Below, piece by piece: positions 59,672 to 64,000 of a stretch of DNA of 64,000 nt. This DNA is from Flavobacteriaceae bacterium UBA3356 (GTDB lineage Bacteria > Bacteroidota > Bacteroidia > Flavobacteriales > Flavobacteriaceae). The notes under the pieces are model-generated. The model was given only the letters and a program-made list of their open reading frames with translations, did not search any database and was not told where the DNA came from. The translations under genes and the position numbers were made by a program. Each line of letters begins with the position of its first letter. The stretch's first letter is position 1. Where the stretch lies: positions 214,135 through 278,134 of the forward strand of contig DEQW01000006.1 in the NCBI GenBank assembly GCA_002360635.1. Reading direction: 5' to 3'.

Positions 59672-59738
59672 TCGGCTGCAAAAATACGGGTTTGTAAAAT
59701 AGTATGCCAAAAAAGGGAAGTTAATTGCATTGGACTTT

Positions 59739-59746
59739 TATCTTTG
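59739..59746 (+). promoter_or_regulatory. -7 box of dapD operon
   Basis: TATCTTTG, perfect match, 21 nt before the dapD ATG. The -33 is unclear. It shares the 96-bp region between the divergent ruvX and dapD starts. Confidence 0.55.
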
Positions 59747-59767
59747 TGCTTAAATTATGATTGAAAT

Positions 59768-60583
59768 ATGAGCCAATTACAACAAATAATAGAGAAAGCT
59801 TGGGACGACCGTTCCTTATTACAAGATACCGAAACCATAAATGCTATTAGAGAAGTAGTGAAACTTTGCGATGAAGGAAAACTTCGTTGTGCAGAGCCTA
59901 CTGATGATGGATGGCAAGTAAATGAATGGGTAAAGAAAGCGGTGGTTTTATACTTCCCAATTCAGAAAATGGAAACGATGGAAGCCGGTATTTTTGAATA
60001 CCACGATAAAATTCCGTTGAAAAAAGGCTATAAAGAAAAAGGGGTACGTGTCGTACCTCACGCGGCTGCCCGTCACGGTGCATATGTTTCAAAAGGGGTG
60101 ATTATGATGCCAAGTTATGTAAATATTGGTGCCTATGTAGATGAAGGGACCATGGTTGACACATGGGCAACTGTAGGTAGTTGCGCTCAAATTGGTAAAA
60201 ATGTTCACCTTAGCGGTGGCGTTGGCATTGGCGGAGTTTTAGAACCATTACAAGCAGCCCCAGTAATTATAGAAGACAATGCCTTTATTGGTTCACGATG
60301 TATCGTTGTGGAAGGTGTACGTGTTGAAAAGGAAGCGGTTTTAGGCGCAAACGTTGTATTGACAGCTTCCACTAAAATAATCGATGTTACAGGTGATGAA
60401 CCTGTTGAAACGAAAGGTTTAATTCCATCGCGGTCAGTAGTAATTCCTGGAAGTTACACTAAAAAATTTCCTGCCGGTGAATTTCAAGTTCCTTGTGCCT
60501 TAATCATTGGTAAACGTAAGGAAAGCACCAATAAAAAAACATCATTAAACGACGCACTTCGCGAGTATAACGTAGCGGTTTAA
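59768..60583 (+). CDS. dapD: Tetrahydrodipicolinate N-succinyltransferase
   Basis: A 271-residue enzyme of the succinylase branch of lysine/diaminopimelate synthesis. After an N-terminal helical region comes the left-handed beta helix with hexapeptide repeats (VIMMPSYVNIGAYVDEGTMVDTWATVGSCAQIGKNVHLSGGVGIGGVLEP), the acyl-CoA site, and SRCIVVEGVRVEKEAVLGANVVLTASTKIIDV. The sequence length and the conserved MPSYVNIGAYVDE stretch are typical. Supplies the cross-link amino acid of peptidoglycan. Four bases separate it from the glycosyltransferase gene, so cell-wall and surface-glycan genes share a transcript. Confidence 0.96.
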   Translation: MSQLQQIIEKAWDDRSLLQDTETINAIREVVKLCDEGKLRCAEPTDDGWQVNEWVKKAVVLYFPIQKMETMEAGIFEYHDKIPLKKGYKEKGVRVVPHAAARHGAYVSKGVIMMPSYVNIGAYVDEGTMVDTWATVGSCAQIGKNVHLSGGVGIGGVLEPLQAAPVIIEDNAFIGSRCIVVEGVRVEKEAVLGANVVLTASTKIIDVTGDEPVETKGLIPSRSVVIPGSYTKKFPAGEFQVPCALIIGKRKESTNKKTSLNDALREYNVAV

Positions 60584-60587
60584 TTAC

Positions 60588-62426
60588 ATGAAAGTACTCG
60601 TAATACAACAAAAAATGATTGGTGACGTGTTAACGTCCACCGTGCTATTTGAAGTATTGCGAAACCATTTTCCTAAAGCTGAACTGCATTATTTGGTTAA
60701 TTCGCACACTATTCCCGTAATTGAAAACAATCCAGTCATTGATAAAATAATTCCGTTTACCAATGAAATGGAATCTTCCAAAAGCAAGTTTAAAGCATTA
60801 CGGGAACAGATAAAAAATGAAGATTATGATGTAGTGATCGATGCATACGCTAAGATAAGCAGTGCCTGGATTACTAAAAGTTCAGGAGCTAAGTATCGTA
60901 TTTCATATAAAAAATGGTACACGCAGTTTGCCTATACCCATACGTTTTCTCGGCATACTATATCATTAACCCAAGCAGGGCTAGCCATTGAAAACAGGTT
61001 AATGTTGCTCTCCCCCATCATTAAACAAATTGAGCAAACCTGCAAACCAAAAATCTATCTTACTGATGATGAAATAACGACAGCAAAAGAAGTATTAGAA
61101 GATCACAAAATAGATACTTCAAAAAAACTGTTTATGGTCAGTGCTTTGGGAAGCAATGAGTTTAAAACGTACCCGTTGCCATTTTTGGCAGAACTATTAG
61201 ACTATATAGTAGATAAAACCAATGGTCAACTGCTTTTCAATTATATTCCGAGTCAAAAGCCCGAGGTAGAAAAACTATATAATTTATGTAGTCCAAACAC
61301 ACAACAACATATTTATTTAGAGCTATACGGCAAAAGCCTTCGGGAGTTTATGGCACTTACGTATCACTGTGATGCTTTAATAGGAAATGAAGGCGGTGCC
61401 ATAAACATGGCAAAAGCGCTGAATGTAAAAACGTTCTCTATATTCTGTCCTTGGATTAAAAAAGAAGCTTGGAATATTTTTGAAGACCGAAACAACCACG
61501 CTTCGGTACATTTATTTGACTATTTAGATTACAACCCTCATTTTTCAAACAAAAAAGGAGCCCGTTCTAAAGGTAAATTGAAATATGAAGCCTTCAAACC
61601 AGAGCTCATTATTCCAAAGTTGCATGAGTTTTTAACCGGTGAAAATATCTATCCCGAAACAAAACGTTTTTCAGCAACAGTAATCACACTGAACGAAGAA
61701 CAAAAAATAGCACGATGTATTGAATCATTACTTCCTGTCGCAGATGATATTGTAATATTAGACTCATATAGTACTGATGCTACTGAGGAAATTTGTAAAC
61801 AATATCCTGTGCGTTTTATTCAGCAAAAGTTTGAAGGGCATATTCAGCAGAAAAATTCTGCAATCGATGCTGCAAAATATGACAAGATTATTTCGCTTGA
61901 TGCTGATGAGGCTTTAAGCAAAGAACTGCAATCAGCCATTTTAAGGTTAAAAGACAACTGGAAAAAAGATGGTTATTTTGCAAAACGATTTAATAATTAT
62001 TGTGGACAATGGATATACCATTCAGACTGGTATCCAGATAGAAAACTTCGTGTTTTTGACCGAAATAAAGCTCGATGGGGCGGAATTAACCCGCACGATA
62101 CCATACAAATGCAACCTGGCTCTAAAACGGGCAAGTTAAACGGAAGCATTTTACACTGGGTACATACCAGTTATCAGGAACACAGCCTTAAAGTGCATAA
62201 ATTCTCTTCTATTGCTGCAAGGGAATATTATAAGTTGGGCAGAAAATCTGGTCTGTTCGATATCTTAGTAAAACCGACATGGACCTTTTTTAAGGCATAT
62301 GTTTTGCGTCTTGGTTTCTTGGACGGTTTCAACGGATTAATAATTTGTACCTTTAGCGCCTACACTACTTTTTTAAAGTATTTAAAATTAAAACAACTTA
62401 TTAAAAATAATCCTAACCATTCATGA
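60588..62426 (+). CDS. Fusion of GT9 heptosyltransferase-like and GT2 (WaaE-like) glycosyltransferase
   Basis: A 612-residue two-domain protein. Residues of about 1-350 resemble the GT9 heptosyltransferase fold: LVIQQKMIGDVLTSTVLFEVLRNHFP near the start, and GNEGGAINMAKALNVKTFSIF in the second Rossmann half, where GT9 enzymes bind the nucleotide-sugar. From about 365 to 600 comes a GT2 domain of the WaaE/KdtX kind: FSATVITLNEEQKIARCIESLLPVADDIVILDSYSTDATEEI and KIISLDADEALS (the DxD motif). The usual architecture has these as separate genes for lipopolysaccharide core assembly. The sugar and acceptor cannot be deduced. It overlaps the nucleotidyltransferase gene by four bases. Confidence 0.88.
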   Translation: MKVLVIQQKMIGDVLTSTVLFEVLRNHFPKAELHYLVNSHTIPVIENNPVIDKIIPFTNEMESSKSKFKALREQIKNEDYDVVIDAYAKISSAWITKSSGAKYRISYKKWYTQFAYTHTFSRHTISLTQAGLAIENRLMLLSPIIKQIEQTCKPKIYLTDDEITTAKEVLEDHKIDTSKKLFMVSALGSNEFKTYPLPFLAELLDYIVDKTNGQLLFNYIPSQKPEVEKLYNLCSPNTQQHIYLELYGKSLREFMALTYHCDALIGNEGGAINMAKALNVKTFSIFCPWIKKEAWNIFEDRNNHASVHLFDYLDYNPHFSNKKGARSKGKLKYEAFKPELIIPKLHEFLTGENIYPETKRFSATVITLNEEQKIARCIESLLPVADDIVILDSYSTDATEEICKQYPVRFIQQKFEGHIQQKNSAIDAAKYDKIISLDADEALSKELQSAILRLKDNWKKDGYFAKRFNNYCGQWIYHSDWYPDRKLRVFDRNKARWGGINPHDTIQMQPGSKTGKLNGSILHWVHTSYQEHSLKVHKFSSIAAREYYKLGRKSGLFDILVKPTWTFFKAYVLRLGFLDGFNGLIICTFSAYTTFLKYLKLKQLIKNNPNHS

Positions 62427-63103
62427 AAATTGTAATCCTTGCTGCCGGAATTGGCTCAAGATTGGGCAACCCCTTTCCAAAACCGCTTACACCACTAAAA
62501 AACGGAAAAAGCATCATGCAAATGATGATTGAAAACATTGATAAGTACTTTTCAGAACATGACGTTTATGTTGTAGTGGGGTTTAAGAAAAATAGCATTA
62601 TGGAAAACTTTCCTCAGTTGGCTTATGTTTACAATCCATATTTTGACCAAACCAATACAGCTAAGAGTCTTGTACGAGCATTAAAGAAGTGTAAAGGGGA
62701 AAGTGTGCTTTGGTTTAATGGTGATGTTGTTTTTGATGAAAAACTACTTGAAAATCTACAACCACATATAGAAGAAGACACTTCATTTGTTGCGGTAAAC
62801 ACCAACTTTGTTGGCGATGAAGAAGTAAAATACACTTTGAACAACGGCTTTGTGGACCAACTTTCAAAAGAAGTGAAAAACGGATTGGGTGAAGCGGTTG
62901 GTGTTAATTATATTTCAAAAAACGACCTTTCAGAATACATTGAACGGCTAGAAGAATGTGATAACAATGATTATTTTGAACGCGGACTCGAACTGCTTAT
63001 CGAAAAAGATAATGCAAAGGTAAAAGCCGTTGATATTTCAGCTTTTAACTGTATGGAAATCGATTTTCAAGAAGATTTGGATAACGTCAATAAATTTCTG
63101 TAA
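62423..63103 (+). CDS. Sugar/alcohol-phosphate nucleotidyltransferase (LicC-like)
   Basis: A 226-residue enzyme with the nucleotidyltransferase A fold. The signature loop is ILAAGIGSRLGNPFPKPLTPL (residues 5-25, with Gly-rich turn and catalytic Arg and Lys). The substrate half has SVLWFNGDVVF near 94, with the metal-binding Asp, and ends with NCMEIDFQEDLDNV, where the second Asp is located. It is close to LicC-type CTP:phosphocholine cytidylyltransferases and to other small-alcohol nucleotidyltransferases rather than to RmlA or GlmU. As the next gene resembles CDP-glycerol transferases, a CDP-activated alcohol is the natural guess; this is inference. Confidence 0.82.
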   Translation: MKIVILAAGIGSRLGNPFPKPLTPLKNGKSIMQMMIENIDKYFSEHDVYVVVGFKKNSIMENFPQLAYVYNPYFDQTNTAKSLVRALKKCKGESVLWFNGDVVFDEKLLENLQPHIEEDTSFVAVNTNFVGDEEVKYTLNNGFVDQLSKEVKNGLGEAVGVNYISKNDLSEYIERLEECDNNDYFERGLELLIEKDNAKVKAVDISAFNCMEIDFQEDLDNVNKFL

Positions 63104-63106
63104 CCT

Positions 63107-64000
63107 ATGAAAGTGATTTTGTTCTGTCAAAATGCCTATGCTTTTGAAATTATGAAACCCATAAAAGAGGTTTTACAAGAACGAGGTCATGAATATCTTT
63201 GGTTTATCACCCCAAAACTTTCAACGCTTTTCCCGTTTGCCGACGACCCTGTAACACAAAGTATTGCTGAATTAGAAGCTTTTAAGAGCGATGCTATCAT
63301 TGCCCCAGGAAATGAAGTTCCACATTATTTACGAGGATTAAAAGTTCAAATTTTTCACGGGTTGGCAGGCGAAAAAAAGGGACATTTTCATATTCGTCAT
63401 TATTTTGATTTGTATTTAACGCAAGGCCCTTATTTTACGAGAGGTTTCAACAAGCTAAAAGCACGTTTCAAAAATTTTGATGTGATAGAAACCGGGTGGT
63501 CCAAGCTTGATGCATATGCACAAAACAATGAGGAAATTCTTTCAGAAAAAGAGAATTTGCTCAAAAAACACAATGCCAAGCACGTTTTATTATATGCCCC
63601 TACCTTCTCGCCTTCTCTTACTTCTGCTGAAGTTTTAAAACCTGAAATTGAGCAATTGGCACAACAAGGCGATTATATCATCAACATTAAATTTCACGAT
63701 TTAATGGACTCAAAATATATTGAAGCCTATAAAAATCTTGCTGCTAAACATGAGACTGTTTATTTTAAAGAAGGACGTGACATTATCAAGCAGTTTATAG
63801 TGGCAGATTTGCTAATTAGTGATACATCATCGGTTATATATGAGTTTTTATTGCTGAATAAGCCCGTTATTACCTTCGGAAATATTAATGAAAACATACA
63901 GTGGAACAACCTTACCGAAAAAGGTAAATTACCAAATGCCGTTTCAGAAAACCTTACAACTGACCCATTTGCTGAAAAACGCGCAAAAGTGATTACTGAA
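63107..64000 (+). CDS. CDP-glycerol glycerophosphotransferase-like protein, 3'-truncated by window end
   Basis: ATG at 63107 opens a frame of 298 codons with no stop by base 64000. The sequence MKVILFCQNAYAFEIMKPIKEV, then VQIFHGLAGEKKGHFHIRHYFDLYLTQGPYF near residues 80-115, TGWSKLDAY, LLYAPTFSPS near 160, and ADLLISDTSSVIYEFLLLNKPVI near 245 match the TagB/TagF-type CDP-glycerol transferase family. HG and SDTSSV are the substrate and phosphate motifs. Such enzymes add glycerol-phosphate or ribitol-phosphate to glycans. It starts three bases after the nucleotidyltransferase gene, completing the set with the glycosyltransferase fusion. Confidence 0.85.
   Translation, partial: MKVILFCQNAYAFEIMKPIKEVLQERGHEYLWFITPKLSTLFPFADDPVTQSIAELEAFKSDAIIAPGNEVPHYLRGLKVQIFHGLAGEKKGHFHIRHYFDLYLTQGPYFTRGFNKLKARFKNFDVIETGWSKLDAYAQNNEEILSEKENLLKKHNAKHVLLYAPTFSPSLTSAEVLKPEIEQLAQQGDYIINIKFHDLMDSKYIEAYKNLAAKHETVYFKEGRDIIKQFIVADLLISDTSSVIYEFLLLNKPVITFGNINENIQWNNLTEKGKLPNAVSENLTTDPFAEKRAKVITE

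Overview
The window is a stretch of chromosome from a Bacteroidota bacterium, almost certainly a marine-type member of the Flavobacteriaceae. The AT-rich composition points that way, as do promoters built on the Bacteroidota -7 element TAnnTTTG and the near absence of Shine-Dalgarno sites. Many short lipoprotein signals, a type IX secretion C-terminal domain, and lineage-typical families (DUF349, DUF5606, DUF6503, OstA-like, LETM1-related, cyclophilin-FKBP fusion) agree. I see no insertion sequence, prophage, CRISPR array, tRNA or rRNA. The DNA looks like ordinary vertically inherited chromosome with two decaying genes.

Layout. 1-12.3 kb: the recG 3' end, a SulP anion transporter, a CsaA-type protein, a thioredoxin-like protein, a cyclophilin-FKBP fusion, and a divergent App1-type phosphatase / lipid kinase pair. 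Then come a secreted amidohydrolase, a small membrane protein beside a 5'-truncated ABC ATPase, a prolyl-aminopeptidase-like lipoprotein and a fasciclin lipoprotein. 12.4-18.7 kb: a BON-LysM protein, a TauE-like permease, a lipoprotein gene broken by one stop codon, an unknown secreted protein, a small heat-shock protein behind a convincing sigma-54 promoter, and a MoxR-like ATPase / VWA pair. 18.7-31 kb: secreted VPS10-like and S9 proteins, a hydrolase-OsmC fusion, a Cu/Zn superoxide dismutase and an M36 metalloprotease with a T9SS tail. 31-35.5 kb: an ECF sigma / RskA-type anti-sigma pair facing a TPR lipoprotein and two DUF4331-like proteins. 35.5-39 kb: a LETM1-related protein, the SRP RNA gene on the minus strand (overlapped by a spurious ORF), a glutaminyl cyclase and a DUF6503 lipoprotein.

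39-57 kb is a housekeeping block on the plus strand: TrmH-type methyltransferase, M48 protease, MscS channel, SpoT/RelA, Fur-type regulator, PurA, OstA-like protein, class III aminotransferase, TPR protein, two tandem DUF368 proteins, AroE, a DUF349 protein and a methyltransferase. It joins (p)ppGpp signalling, purine synthesis and envelope lipid-carrier handling. 57-59.7 kb carries MazG, DUF5606, Def and RuvX on the minus strand. 59.7-64 kb holds dapD followed by a tightly packed glycan set: a GT9-GT2 fusion, a sugar/alcohol-phosphate nucleotidyltransferase and a CDP-glycerol-transferase-like protein that runs off the window.

The most noteworthy items are the sigma-54 promoter with two spaced upstream sites at hsp20, a recurrent arrangement in which the start codon lies 4-5 nt after the -7 box (probable leaderless mRNAs), the GT9-GT2/nucleotidyltransferase/CDP-glycerol module, the divergent lipid kinase/phosphatase pair, and two gene remnants (ABC ATPase, lipoprotein) that simple ORF calling mis-describes or misses. 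I found no defence island or clearly new multi-gene machine; the candidates above are the best leads.
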